Part shown: piece after piece, positions 1 to 8,537 of the stretch
Layout of the letters: the number at the start of each line of letters is the position of its first letter
Numbering within the stretch: position 1 is the first letter of the stretch
Assembly: GCF_021789175.1 (NCBI RefSeq)
Contig: NZ_CP084560.1
Span: forward strand, 3,596,001-3,660,000
From: Arthrobacter sp. FW306-2-2C-D06B
GTDB lineage: Bacteria > Actinomycetota > Actinomycetes > Actinomycetales > Micrococcaceae
Length of the DNA stretch: 64,000 nt
Reading direction: 5' to 3'
The notes under the pieces: generated by a model
Told to the model about the DNA's origin: nothing
What the model saw: the letters and a program-made list of their open reading frames with translations, nothing else
The model's database searches: none
Program-made: the position numbers and the translations under genes

Positions 1-1113
1 CACGCTGTTGAGGGCGCGGAGGTCGAAGATGCCGTTGATGTCGGCCGGTTTGGTGATGCCGGCGTCGACGCCGTCCTGGAGGAGCTTCTTGTAGGTTCCG
101 GCGAGCGGGTCCACGGTGAAGGTGATGTTCTTCAGCGAGCGGTCGATGACGTCGGCCGGGAGCGTGCTGCCCGCGGTCGCCTTCAGTGCGGCGTTGATGG
201 CGCTGGCCTTGTCAGCGGCCGAGGCGGTGTTGAGCCAGTTGACCGAGGCTTCGTGGCCTTGGAGCAGGGCGGTCACGGTCTGCGGGTGGTCGGCAGCGAA
301 CTTCTTGCTCACGATGAGGATGGTGGTGGGGAACTGGCCCTTATCCCACAGGTCCTTCTCGTCCACGAGCACCTTGCCTCCGGCCTGGAGCGCCAGACGC
401 GAGGCCCACGGCTCAGGCAACCACGCGCCGTCGAGCTTTCCGTCCTGGAAGAGCTTGAGGGTCTGGGCGTTGTCGGTCGGGTTGATGGCGACGTCGCCTC
501 CGCCGTTCGGGTTGGTCTTCAGTCCCTGCTTGCCGAGCCAGGCGCGCAGTGCCACGTCCTGGGTGCCGCCGAGCTGCGGTGAGGCGAGGGTCTTGCCCTT
601 GAGGTCCGCGGCCGAGTTGATGCCGGGCTTGACCACCAGCTGGGCGCCGCCGGAGGCTGCGCCGGCGATGATGCTGATGGATGCGCCCTTGCTCTGGACG
701 AAGGAGTTGATGGCCGGGTTCGGGCCGAGGTACGCGGCGTCGATCGCGCCGGCGTTGAGTGCCTCGATGGCGGCCGGTCCGGCGTTGAAGATCTGGGTAG
801 TGAGCTTGGTGCTGCCCAGCTTGCTGGCGAAGATGCCCTTGCTGACGCCCACCAGCGCCGGGGCGTGGGTGACGTTGCCGAAGTAGCCGAGCCGGAGTTC
901 GGCGGCGGGGGTCGTTGCCGCCGCTGCCTGGGTTTCATTGTTCTTCGCGACAACCGATGCCACTGCGGCGCCGGCGCCGATCAGCAGGACGAGTCCGACG
1001 GCGATGCCGATCTCAAGCGTGCGGCGTCGCTTGGGCTTGTTGGTTTCACCGGCGACGATGCGGGTGCTCCCCGGGTTCGAGGCGGGCGGTGTGGGTTCTG
1101 GGGTCTTTGACAT
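1..1113 (-). CDS. ABC transporter substrate-binding protein, sulfonate/nitrate (SsuA/NMT1) type, partial
   Basis: The C-terminus is cut off by the window edge; the ATG is at 1113. The N-terminus has a short charged stretch (KPKRRRT) and one hydrophobic segment (about residues 33-50), an uncleaved anchor or signal. Family-typical stretches follow: LGYFGNVTHAPALVGV, then LGPNPAINSF, an ADLKGKTLASPQLGGTQD-like hinge and GAWLPEPWAS. The family delivers aliphatic sulfonates, taurine, nitrate or similar anions to an importer. The adjacent sulfate-reduction genes favour a sulfur substrate (inference). The permease and ATPase would lie beyond the window start. In related organisms this gene commonly follows cysN; here a foreign-looking gene and a strong terminator separate them. 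Confidence 0.85.
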   Translation of the reverse strand, partial: MSKTPEPTPPASNPGSTRIVAGETNKPKRRRTLEIGIAVGLVLLIGAGAAVASVVAKNNETQAAAATTPAAELRLGYFGNVTHAPALVGVSKGIFASKLGSTKLTTQIFNAGPAAIEALNAGAIDAAYLGPNPAINSFVQSKGASISIIAGAASGGAQLVVKPGINSAADLKGKTLASPQLGGTQDVALRAWLGKQGLKTNPNGGGDVAINPTDNAQTLKLFQDGKLDGAWLPEPWASRLALQAGGKVLVDEKDLWDKGQFPTTILIVSKKFAADHPQTVTALLQGHEASVNWLNTASAADKASAINAALKATAGSTLPADVIDRSLKNITFTVDPLAGTYKKLLQDGVDAGITKPADINGIFDLRALNSV

Positions 1114-1397
1114 GTTGATCCTTGAAGTGCGTGGAGGGGCTGGGCGTCTGTCAGGCCCTGCGACATCGCCCCGGGAGGACAGGCACGGACCAATCCGAAG
1201 AGGTCATGGATTCACCATAGGGACTGTCATATTTGCCCTTCAACGCCCCGGAAACTCTGGGTCACGCACGTTCATGCGGCGTCACAATTGGGCGTCGTCT
1301 CTAGACAGCCATGAACTCACGCTTTCTTGTCGGACGTGGATGGCATCGTGTCCAGCACGGGCACCTGCCCGACGTCGACACAGGGAAGTTGGGGCAA

Positions 1398-2045
1398 ATG
1401 TACGTATGTGATTGTGGAAGAACACCGCCAGATGACTACAGTTTCTGCGGCTGCGGACAGCCCATAGTGCAGGCTCCGACCCCGGGAACAAGCCCAAGGT
1501 CAACGCGTCTAGGCAACAACGTCGGTGGTGTGCAAGCGGGACGAGACATTACCGCCCGCCAGATCATCGTCGGGAAAGATCCCTCGGACCCCTATGAATA
1601 TCGGACGCACATTGCTAGGAAGTCTCAGAAGCGAAGCGTGCTACCAGACAATTGGGTAGCCGCAGTTGCAGGTATCTGCACCATCGCATCATTTCTATTG
1701 ATGGCATTCCCTCCCGATAGCGTACCTAGTGGACTGGCGCTCCTTTATCCAACTCTTGCTGGAATCGGATTCATCCTGTTCGCTGGGTTCGGCTACCTTC
1801 GCCTGGTGTTGCAGCCCGGCCAAGTCTTGGTCCGCCCCTTCGGCAGCGAGCGTCCAATTTACGAGAAGGCTTCGGACGGGACTGTATTTTCAACATACTT
1901 GGAGGCTGACTGTATTTGGTGTGCCTCAAACGGACTAAACAGCAAAATGGCAATCCGCCACGTCAACAACGAAATCGTCTGGGTTTGCCGAACCAATCCA
2001 TCCCAACACCGTATCGGCTTTGATCCGACGTCCGTTGGCCCTTAA
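1398..2045 (+). CDS. Zinc-ribbon membrane protein with an AGRDI-type linker, unknown function
   Basis: About 215 aa. I chose the ATG at 1398, which has GGGAAG upstream and puts a cysteine pair at the very N-terminus. The first 25 residues hold CDC and CGC knuckles (YVCDCGRTPPDDYSFCGCG), a likely zinc ribbon. Next is a polar linker with NNVGGVQAGRDITARQI, resembling glycine/valine 'AGRDI' linkers in many accessory proteins. Two hydrophobic segments follow (about 95-112 and 118-138), then a C-terminal domain of about 80 aa with CIWCAS and WVCR cysteines. The gene runs opposite to the sulfur genes on both sides and looks visibly lower in GC, so it is probably an acquired insertion. Function is not recognisable. 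Confidence 0.6.
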   Translation: MYVCDCGRTPPDDYSFCGCGQPIVQAPTPGTSPRSTRLGNNVGGVQAGRDITARQIIVGKDPSDPYEYRTHIARKSQKRSVLPDNWVAAVAGICTIASFLLMAFPPDSVPSGLALLYPTLAGIGFILFAGFGYLRLVLQPGQVLVRPFGSERPIYEKASDGTVFSTYLEADCIWCASNGLNSKMAIRHVNNEIVWVCRTNPSQHRIGFDPTSVGP

Positions 2046-2063
2046 TCGAGACAGCAGACACAA

Positions 2064-2128
2064 AAAACCGCAGCGTGTTTCCCATCCCGGGCCTTGAAGG
2101 CGGGGTTTGGGAAACAAGCTGCGGTTTT
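2064..2128. terminator. Long bidirectional terminator between cysN and the zinc-ribbon gene
   Basis: AAAACCGCAGC (2064-2074) plus TGTTTCCC (2076-2083) pair with GGGAAACA (2109-2116) plus GCTGCGGTTTT (2118-2128), interrupted by a single mismatch. The A-run and T-run at the two ends make it a terminator in both directions, suiting the converging genes. Confidence 0.85.
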
Positions 2129-2142
2129 CACTAACCACCAAG

Positions 2143-3555
2143 TCAGATGACGTAACGTTCGTCCTCGTGGTCGCCTGGGTGGTCCTTCACCAGGCCGGCG
2201 GCCAGGGTGTTGCCGTCCACGGGGTCGATCACCAGGAACGCACCGGTGCGGCGGTGGTGCAGGTAGTTCTCCAACGGCAACGGCGCGGCCAATCGAAGCT
2301 GGGCGTTGCCGATGTCGTTCAGCTCAAGGCTGGAGGCAGCCTCCACGTTGAACGTGGCCAGATCCAGTTTGCCCGTCACATTTCGGACGAGCGCCTGGAC
2401 GGTACGGGTCCCGTGCTTCACAAGCACCTTGGCACCTTCGCGCAGCGGTTTCGGTGAGAGCCAGGCCAGCGCCGCGTACAGATCTGCCGAGCTCTCGCGC
2501 ACGGTCCCTGCTGCGGCAATGGTGTCACCGCGGGCGATGTCGATTTCATCGGCCAGGCGGATCGCCACGGACTGCGGAGCGGTAGCCTCGGCCAACTCGC
2601 TGCCGGCGAAGTCGATCCCCGTCACGGTGGTGATCTTGGGCTCGTGGCCCGGGCTCAGGACGGTGACCTTGTCGCCGAGCTTCACGGTCCCCTCCGTGAT
2701 CTGGCCGGCGTAGGCACGGTAGTCGCGGTACGCTCCGACGTCGAGCCCGGCGGCCACGGCGTCGGGAGCCAGCGCGCCCTGCGGGCGGATGACCAGCTGG
2801 ACCGGGAAGCGGAAGCTCTCCAGGTGGCTTTCGAGCTCGTCGGCGGCCGGAAGGGTTTCGAGGACCTCGAGTAGGGCCGGGCCGCTGTACCAGGGAGTGC
2901 GGTCCGAGCGGTCCACGACGTTGTCGCCGTCGAGCGCTGACACCGGGATGACCGCGACGTCGGCAATTCCGTCGCTGCCCAGGCCAAGCTCACGGGCAAC
3001 CTTCTGCACGTCCGCCTCGATTTCGCGGAAGACCGACTCGCTGAAGTCCACGAGGTCGATCTTGTTCACGGCGACGATCACGTGCGCCACGCGGAGCAAC
3101 TGCAGCACCGACAGGTGGCGGCGGGTCTGCTCCAGGACTCCCTTGCGGGCGTCAATGAGCACGACGACGGCATCCGCAGTGGACGCGCCCGTCACCGTGT
3201 TCTTGGTGTACTGCACGTGGCCGGGGCAATCCGCGAGGATGAAGCTGCGGCGGTCGGTGGCGAAGTAGCGGTACGCGACATCGATGGTGATGCCCTGCTC
3301 CCGCTCGGCACGAAGGCCGTCGGTCAGGAGGGCGAGGTCGATCGCCTGGCTGCCGGTGGCACCGGCTCCGCCAAAGCCACGGTCCGCCGATGTGCGGGCA
3401 ACGGCGTCGAGCTGGTCAGCAAGGATCGCCTTGGAATCGTGCAGCAGGCGGCCCACCAGGGTGGACTTGCCGTCGTCGACCGATCCAGCGGTGGCGAAGC
3501 GGAACAGAGTAGATTCGCGCAGGCCGGTCTCCAGGAGTGAAGTCTCAGTGCTCAT
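2143..3555 (-). CDS. cysN: Sulfate adenylyltransferase GTPase subunit CysN
   Basis: 470 aa. Regulatory GTPase subunit of ATP sulfurylase, which couples GTP hydrolysis to formation of adenosine 5'-phosphosulfate (APS) from sulfate and ATP in the cytoplasm. EF-Tu-like GTPase motifs are visible: G1 GSVDDGKST (about 24-32), the switch region EREQGITIDVAYR, G3 DCPGH and G4 NKID. Two beta-barrel domains follow. The length fits a stand-alone CysN with no fused APS kinase. The ATG overlaps the cysD stop (TAATG), so translation is probably coupled. Last gene of sir-cysH-cysD-cysN. Confidence 0.97.
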   Translation of the reverse strand: MSTETSLLETGLRESTLFRFATAGSVDDGKSTLVGRLLHDSKAILADQLDAVARTSADRGFGGAGATGSQAIDLALLTDGLRAEREQGITIDVAYRYFATDRRSFILADCPGHVQYTKNTVTGASTADAVVVLIDARKGVLEQTRRHLSVLQLLRVAHVIVAVNKIDLVDFSESVFREIEADVQKVARELGLGSDGIADVAVIPVSALDGDNVVDRSDRTPWYSGPALLEVLETLPAADELESHLESFRFPVQLVIRPQGALAPDAVAAGLDVGAYRDYRAYAGQITEGTVKLGDKVTVLSPGHEPKITTVTGIDFAGSELAEATAPQSVAIRLADEIDIARGDTIAAAGTVRESSADLYAALAWLSPKPLREGAKVLVKHGTRTVQALVRNVTGKLDLATFNVEAASSLELNDIGNAQLRLAAPLPLENYLHHRRTGAFLVIDPVDGNTLAAGLVKDHPGDHEDERYVI

Positions 3556-4502
3556 TAGAAGTAGCCGTCCTTCTTGCGGTCTTCCATGGCTGCCTCGGAG
3601 ATGCGGTCATCTGCACGGGTGGCGCCACGTTCGGTGAGAGTGGATGCGGCAACTTCGACAACGACGTCGGCGACCGTGCGGGCGTCGGAAAGAACGGCGC
3701 CGGTGCAGGACATGTCGCCCACAGTGCGGTAGCGCACGAGCTTCGTGATGACTTCCTCGTGGGGTTTCGGCATGGAAACCTCGCCGACCGCGCGCCACAT
3801 GCCATCGCGTTCGTAGACCTCGCGCTCGTGGGCGTAGTACAGGCCGGGCAGCTCAATGCCTTCGCGCTCGATGTAGCGCCACACGTCCAGCTCGGTCCAG
3901 TTGCTGATGGGGAACGCGCGGACGTGCTGGCCCACGGTGTGGCGGCCGTTGTACAGGTTCCACAATTCGGGGCGCTGGTTGCGGGGATCCCACTGGCCGA
4001 ATTCGTCGCGCAGGCTCAGGATGCGTTCCTTGGCACGGGCTTTGTCCTCGTCGCGGCGGCCGCCGCCGAAGACGGCGTCGAACTTGTTCCGCTGGATCGC
4101 ATCCAGCAGCGGCACGGTCTGCAGCGGGTTGCGGGTACCGTCGGCACGCTCGGCAAGTTCGCCACGGTCGATGAACTCCTGCACGGAGCCGACCACAAGC
4201 TTCAGGCCCAGGCGCTCCACCGTGCGGTCACGGAAATCGATGACCTCGGGGAAGTTGTGTCCCGTGTCCACGTGCAACACGGGGAACGGCACCTTGCCCG
4301 GCCAGAACGCCTTCGTGGCCAAGTGCAGCATCACCACGGAGTCCTTGCCGCCGGAGAACAGCAACGCAGGCTTCTCGAACTCGGCAACAACCTCACGGAT
4401 GATATGGATTGCCTCGGACTCGAGGGTGTCGAGGCTGGAAAGGCGCTCACGGGTTTCCAGCACAGACAACTCCAGGTCCTCGTTGGTGATTTGGGTACTC
4501 AT
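3555..4502 (-). CDS. cysD: Sulfate adenylyltransferase catalytic subunit CysD
   Basis: 315 aa from the ATG at 4502, which overlaps the cysH stop in an ATGA arrangement. ATP-PPi-loop enzyme of the PAPS-reductase fold that adenylates sulfate with CysN. Visible: the PP-loop LLFSGGKDSVV (about 48-58), HVDTGHNFPE, FGGGRRDEDKARAKER, and QRPELWNLYNGR with FPISNWTELDVWRYI, all characteristic of CysD. The C-terminus ends RKKDGYF, as is usual. A longer upstream start exists (MRTTRMSTQI) but would overlap cysH further. Confidence 0.97.
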   Translation of the reverse strand: MSTQITNEDLELSVLETRERLSSLDTLESEAIHIIREVVAEFEKPALLFSGGKDSVVMLHLATKAFWPGKVPFPVLHVDTGHNFPEVIDFRDRTVERLGLKLVVGSVQEFIDRGELAERADGTRNPLQTVPLLDAIQRNKFDAVFGGGRRDEDKARAKERILSLRDEFGQWDPRNQRPELWNLYNGRHTVGQHVRAFPISNWTELDVWRYIEREGIELPGLYYAHEREVYERDGMWRAVGEVSMPKPHEEVITKLVRYRTVGDMSCTGAVLSDARTVADVVVEVAASTLTERGATRADDRISEAAMEDRKKDGYF

Positions 4503-5215
4503 ACGTGTAGTCCGCATTCTGTCTTGTCGGTTCCTGCCCAGCGGCCGGAGCGGGGGTCCGCTCCCGGGGCCACTTTGCGGGTGCAGGGCTGGCATCCGAT
4601 GGACGGGTAACCCTGGCTCAGGAGGGGGTTGACGGGAAGGATGTTGTCTTCGGAGTACTGGACCAGCTGGTCAAAGCTCCAGTCGGCCATCGGGTTGACC
4701 TTGACCAGGCCGTTGGTTTCGTCCCACGTGATCAGCGGTGTGTTGGTCCGGGTGGGGGCCTCGTCGCGGCGGACACCGGTGAACCAGACTTCGTAGCCGG
4801 CGAGGGTCCGGCGCAGCGGCTGGACCTTGCGGAGCGCGCAGCACTGGGCGGCGTCGCGGGCAAACAGATCCTTGCCAAGAAGGCGGTCCTGCTGCTCCAC
4901 GGTGTTCTCGGGGAGCACATCCACGATGTTCACGCGCAGGTTCGCGGCGACCTCGTCCCGCGTGGCATGGGTTTCCGGGAAGTGATAGCCAGTCTCCAGG
5001 AAGAGGACGTCGACGCCCGGAAACTGGTCCGCGACGAGGGCCGGCAGCACGGCGTCGGCCATGGAGCAGGCGACCGCGACGGCGGGCAGTTCGAAGTTGC
5101 GGGCCACCCAGGCGATGACGTCGCGGGCGGGCGCGTTCCAGCCGAGTTCTGCGGCACCGGATTCGGCCAGGGCCTTGAGTTCCTCGTGGGAGCGGAGCTC
5201 GGTTGTGGTGGTCAC
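4499..5215 (-). CDS. cysH: Adenylyl-sulfate (APS) reductase, CysH family
   Basis: 238 aa, GTG start in a GTGA overlap with the sir stop. Reduces activated sulfate to sulfite with thioredoxin. The two cysteine pairs that ligate a [4Fe-4S] cluster in APS-type enzymes are present (AAQCCALRKV and GCQPCTRKV), and the C-terminal ECGLH carries the catalytic cysteine. The cluster pairs argue for APS rather than PAPS as substrate, consistent with no APS kinase gene in the operon. Second gene of the sulfur operon. Confidence 0.95.
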   Translation of the reverse strand: MTTTTELRSHEELKALAESGAAELGWNAPARDVIAWVARNFELPAVAVACSMADAVLPALVADQFPGVDVLFLETGYHFPETHATRDEVAANLRVNIVDVLPENTVEQQDRLLGKDLFARDAAQCCALRKVQPLRRTLAGYEVWFTGVRRDEAPTRTNTPLITWDETNGLVKVNPMADWSFDQLVQYSEDNILPVNPLLSQGYPSIGCQPCTRKVAPGADPRSGRWAGTDKTECGLHV

Positions 5216-6957
5216 TGGAGATCTCCTTCATCTGCGGAGTGTGCCCATTCGGCGAAGGTCTGGCCTTCGGCGCGGTCGGCCACGAACTTCCGGACTACCC
5301 GCTCAACGTAATCGGGCAAGTCCTCGACGTAGACCTTGAGGCCGCGCACGGTGCGTCCGAGGCCTGCTTCTTCGCGGCTGGACGAAGCCAGCCCGCCGCC
5401 CAAGTGAACCTGGAAACCCGGGGTGGGATCGCCGTCGGGCGTTGGCAACATCATGCCCTTGAGCCCGATGTCCGCGGTCTGGATGCGGGCGCAGGAGTTG
5501 GGGCAGCCGTTGATGTGCAGGGACAGTGCTTGCGGCAACTGACCGCTGTCCGCAAGGTCGGCCAGGCGGCGTTCCAGTTCGGCGACGGCGGTGGCTGCCG
5601 TGACCTTGGTTTCCACGATGGCGAGCTTGCAGAACTCGATACCGGTGCAGGCGATGGTGCCGCGGCGGAAGACGGACGGGCGGGCGGAGAGGCCCAGGGT
5701 GTCAAGCTCGGCCACGAGCTGCTCAACCTGCTCCTTGGCGACATCCAGCACAACGATCTTCTGGTGCGGGGTGGTGCGCAGGCGGAAGGATCCTCGGGCT
5801 TCGAGGGTGTCCGCGAGCTTCACGAGCTGGCTCCCCGAGAGGCGTCCGGCCAAGGGTGTGGCGCCGATGAAGAACTTGCCGTCCTTCTGCTCGTGGATGC
5901 CGACGTGGTCGCCCGGTGTCGAGGGCTTCGGGGCTGCGGGGCCGTCGGAAAGCTTGAAGCCGAGGTACTCGTCCTCGAGGATCTGGCGGAACTTCTCGGG
6001 ACCCCAGTCGGCCATGAGGAACTTCAGGCGAGCCTTGGTGCGCATGCGGCGGTAACCGTAGTCGCGGAAGATGCTGGTGACACCGAGCCATACTTCGGCG
6101 GCTTCCTCGGGCTTCACGAACGCACCGAGCCGCTTGGCGAGCATCGGGTTGGTGGAAAGCGCGCCGCCCACCCAGAGGTCGTAGCCGACGCCGAGTTCGG
6201 GGTGGACCATGCCGACCAGGCCGAAGTCGTTGATCTCGTGGACCACGTCCTGCGAGGGGTGGCCGGTGATGGCGGTCTTGTATTTGCGCGGCAGGTTGGC
6301 GAGTTCGGGGTCGCCGATGAAGCGCTCCGCGAGTTCGTGGATCAGCGGCGTGGGATCGATGATCTCGTCCTTGGCAATGCCGGCAACCGGGGAGCCCAGG
6401 ATGACCCGCGGGACGTCGCCGCAGGCCTCAGTGGTGGACAGGCCGACGGATTCGAGGCGGCGCCAGATTTCCGGCACGTCCTCCACGCGGATCCAGTGCA
6501 GCTGGATGTTCTGGCGGTCGGTCAGGTCGGCGCTGCCGCGGGCGAAGTCCACGGAGATCTGGCCGATGACGCGCAGCTGCTCGGTGGTCAGCGCGCCGCC
6601 GTCGATCCTCACACGGAGCATGAAGTACTTGTCCTCGAGCTCGTGCGGCTCAAGCGTGGCGGTCTTGCCGCCGTCGATCCCGGGCTTGCGCTGGGTGTAC
6701 AGGCCCCACCAGCGGAAACGGCCGTGCAGGTCCGTGCCGTCGATCGAGTCGAAGCCGTGCTTGGAGTAGACAGACTCGATACGCTCGCGGACGTTGAGCC
6801 CGCTGTCTTCCTGCTTCCAGGTTTCGTTGGCGTTGAGCGGCGCGGTGCCGTCAACCTTCCATTGGCCGTGGGGTTTAGCGGCAGGACGGGCGGTGCGGGC
6901 CGGGCGCTTGGGTGCAGCCTCGTCCGCAGACGCTCCGGCTAGAGCTGTATCAGTCAT
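5212..6957 (-). CDS. sir: Ferredoxin-dependent sulfite reductase (nitrite/sulfite reductase family)
   Basis: 581 aa from the ATG at 6957; 12 further codons are open upstream but that start would lie farther from the gene body. Six-electron reduction of sulfite to sulfide by a coupled siroheme/[4Fe-4S] centre. The cluster ligands appear as CTGIEFC (C-x5-C) and CPNSC (C-x3-C) in the C-terminal half. Two ferredoxin-like half-domains are recognisable (LTDRQNIQLHW and LRTTPHQKIVVLD). The cysH/cysD/cysN genes immediately downstream identify sulfite rather than nitrite as the physiological substrate. The siroheme-related chelatase gene lies just upstream on the same strand. Confidence 0.95.
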   Translation of the reverse strand: MTDTALAGASADEAAPKRPARTARPAAKPHGQWKVDGTAPLNANETWKQEDSGLNVRERIESVYSKHGFDSIDGTDLHGRFRWWGLYTQRKPGIDGGKTATLEPHELEDKYFMLRVRIDGGALTTEQLRVIGQISVDFARGSADLTDRQNIQLHWIRVEDVPEIWRRLESVGLSTTEACGDVPRVILGSPVAGIAKDEIIDPTPLIHELAERFIGDPELANLPRKYKTAITGHPSQDVVHEINDFGLVGMVHPELGVGYDLWVGGALSTNPMLAKRLGAFVKPEEAAEVWLGVTSIFRDYGYRRMRTKARLKFLMADWGPEKFRQILEDEYLGFKLSDGPAAPKPSTPGDHVGIHEQKDGKFFIGATPLAGRLSGSQLVKLADTLEARGSFRLRTTPHQKIVVLDVAKEQVEQLVAELDTLGLSARPSVFRRGTIACTGIEFCKLAIVETKVTAATAVAELERRLADLADSGQLPQALSLHINGCPNSCARIQTADIGLKGMMLPTPDGDPTPGFQVHLGGGLASSSREEAGLGRTVRGLKVYVEDLPDYVERVVRKFVADRAEGQTFAEWAHSADEGDLQ

Positions 6958-6999
6958 GCATCGACTGTAGGGCTGGCCCGAGAGGCGTAACAAAGGTCC

Positions 7000-7026
7000 G
7001 GGAAACGGAAAGTCACCTAGGGAAAC
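7000..7026. promoter_or_regulatory. Paired GGGAAAC direct repeats upstream of sir
   Basis: Two copies of GGGAAAC start at 7000 and 7020, 20 bp apart and therefore on the same DNA face, in the 133-bp gap between cbiX and the sulfur operon. This could be a binding site for a sulfur regulator. The position and spacing are seen; the function is inferred. Confidence 0.3.
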
Positions 7027-7090
7027 ATTTCGTCACGAACCGCCGTCGGGCCTTGTTCACCCGGCCGCGCTGTGCATTCGAAAAACCCGC

Positions 7091-7789
7091 TCAGGAGCTG
7101 GCATCAACCACCGCGTCGTAGCGTTCCAGGGCGATCTTCGCGAGCACCGGAGAAGGCAGCAGCGGTGCCGTCACGACGTCGGCTCCGGCCTTGGACAGTT
7201 GGTCGTGGAAGTAGCCCGTGGCCAGCAGATACGAGGAAACCACCACCCGGCCACCGTCTCCGGTGACTTCCGCGCGCAAGGCCGCGACGCCGTCGGGCAC
7301 GTTCGGCTCGGCACTGGCGCCATAGGCGACGCGCACCTTGTTGGGAAGCAGCCCGGCGAGCTGGCGCGCCTGCTCTTCCGAATCGACGGAACCGTCCGGT
7401 AGCGACGAGCCCGCGGCGGCGAGCAGGACGCCGTCGTCGTCGCGCAGGCCCGAGTCGCGCAACCGCGCGGCGAGCAGCTCCGCGAGCCGCGGATCCGGCC
7501 CCAGCGGCGGCGCCGCGGACACCTCCGGGCGGGACTTGATCGCCTTCGGGATGTCCACCTTGACATGGTAGCCGGTACTGAGCAGCAAGGGAACGACGAC
7601 GGCGGGCGTGCCTTCCGGGAGGCCGGCCACCACGCCCGACAACTCGGGTTCCTGGACGTCGACGTAGGCCTCAACGACGGTCAGGCCGGGCCGGAGCGCC
7701 TCGATCTCGGCCATGACCTGGCGGATAGCGGCTTGCCCTTCGACGTTCCGGGTTCCGTGGGCGCACGCGATCAAGACGGGGCTGTTCAT
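7091..7789 (-). CDS. Sirohydrochlorin chelatase (CbiX/SirB family)
   Basis: 232 aa from the ATG at 7789 (MNSPVLIACAHGTRN); the longer open frame to 7852 would run into the divergent gene. Inserts the metal into sirohydrochlorin, giving siroheme when the metal is iron. The family signature AHGTRN is at the N-terminus, and PLLLSTGYHVKVDIP carries the second conserved histidine. The two-domain length fits the duplicated SirB/CbiX form. Next to a siroheme-dependent sulfite reductase, the ferrochelatase role is more likely than cobalt chelation. Confidence 0.9.
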   Translation of the reverse strand: MNSPVLIACAHGTRNVEGQAAIRQVMAEIEALRPGLTVVEAYVDVQEPELSGVVAGLPEGTPAVVVPLLLSTGYHVKVDIPKAIKSRPEVSAAPPLGPDPRLAELLAARLRDSGLRDDDGVLLAAAGSSLPDGSVDSEEQARQLAGLLPNKVRVAYGASAEPNVPDGVAALRAEVTGDGGRVVVSSYLLATGYFHDQLSKAGADVVTAPLLPSPVLAKIALERYDAVVDASS

Positions 7790-7840
7790 GCGTGCAAGCG
7801 TAACGTTGGGCGAGCATGATCGCCCGTCTGTGAACGAAGA

Positions 7841-8524
7841 ATGGAGCTGCATTTGTTCACTTTTGACCTTGCGCTGGTATGGCTGGATCTGGCCGGCGTC
7901 TTCTTTTTCGCCGTGTCCGGATCCTTGCTCGCGGCCAGGAAGCAGTTCGACATCATCGGCTCAGTTCTCTTGGCTTCGCTGGTTTCCCTGGGCGGCGGTG
8001 TCATCCGCGACATCGTCATCAATGCCGGCCCTCCGGCGGCGTTCACCAACCCGGTCTACCTTGTACCGCCCCTGTTGGCCGCGATCCTGGTGTACTTCCT
8101 GTTTTCGAGCATCCAGCGCTTCACGTCCCTCTTGACCCTGTTCGACGCCGGCGGGCTGGCCCTGTTCTGCATCACGGGGACACTCAAGGCACTGGCCGCC
8201 GGGATGAATCCGGTGGCTGCAATCCTCTTGGGTGTCACCACGGCCGTTGGCGGCGGCTTGCTCCGGGACATCACGGCCAACGAAATTCCCACCCTCTTCA
8301 ATGCCCGGGATCTCTACGCCCTGCCAGCCTTCACGGGAGCCGCGCTGACGGCACTCCTCTGGAACATCGGAGCCTTCAACGGACTTTCGGCGGCCCTGGT
8401 TGCTGCCTGGGTTTTCGCCTTCCGGGTAGTGGCTTGGCGCTGGGGTTGGCGGGTGCCTTTGGCGGTCCGGGGATGGCACCGCGCCGGGGTCTCCCCAGGC
8501 GCCGATTCACGTGGCCGCGATTAG
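7841..8524 (+). CDS. TRIC-like small-cation channel family membrane protein (formerly UPF0126, YadS type)
   Basis: 227 aa with about seven hydrophobic segments. The two repeated family signatures GGGVIRD (about 47-53) and GGGLLRD (about 137-143) mark the two inverted-repeat halves of bacterial TRIC-type channels, which are proposed to conduct K+ or other cations as trimers. The C-terminal 25 residues are charged. It is divergent from the chelatase gene with 51 bp between them; no functional link is evident. Confidence 0.88.
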   Translation: MELHLFTFDLALVWLDLAGVFFFAVSGSLLAARKQFDIIGSVLLASLVSLGGGVIRDIVINAGPPAAFTNPVYLVPPLLAAILVYFLFSSIQRFTSLLTLFDAGGLALFCITGTLKALAAGMNPVAAILLGVTTAVGGGLLRDITANEIPTLFNARDLYALPAFTGAALTALLWNIGAFNGLSAALVAAWVFAFRVVAWRWGWRVPLAVRGWHRAGVSPGADSRGRD

Positions 8525-8537
8525 CTAGGATGGGAGC

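Noticed and set aside
1114..1397. Possible small gene or leader in the gap upstream of the binding protein
   Set aside because: The short frames there have no ribosome site and no recognisable product; nothing can be supported.
5203..6942. A 579-codon open frame on the plus strand opposite sir
   Set aside because: High-GC antisense shadow of a clear sulfite reductase; its amino-acid composition is unlike a folded protein. The same applies to the long frames opposite the sugar-binding protein and phoX.
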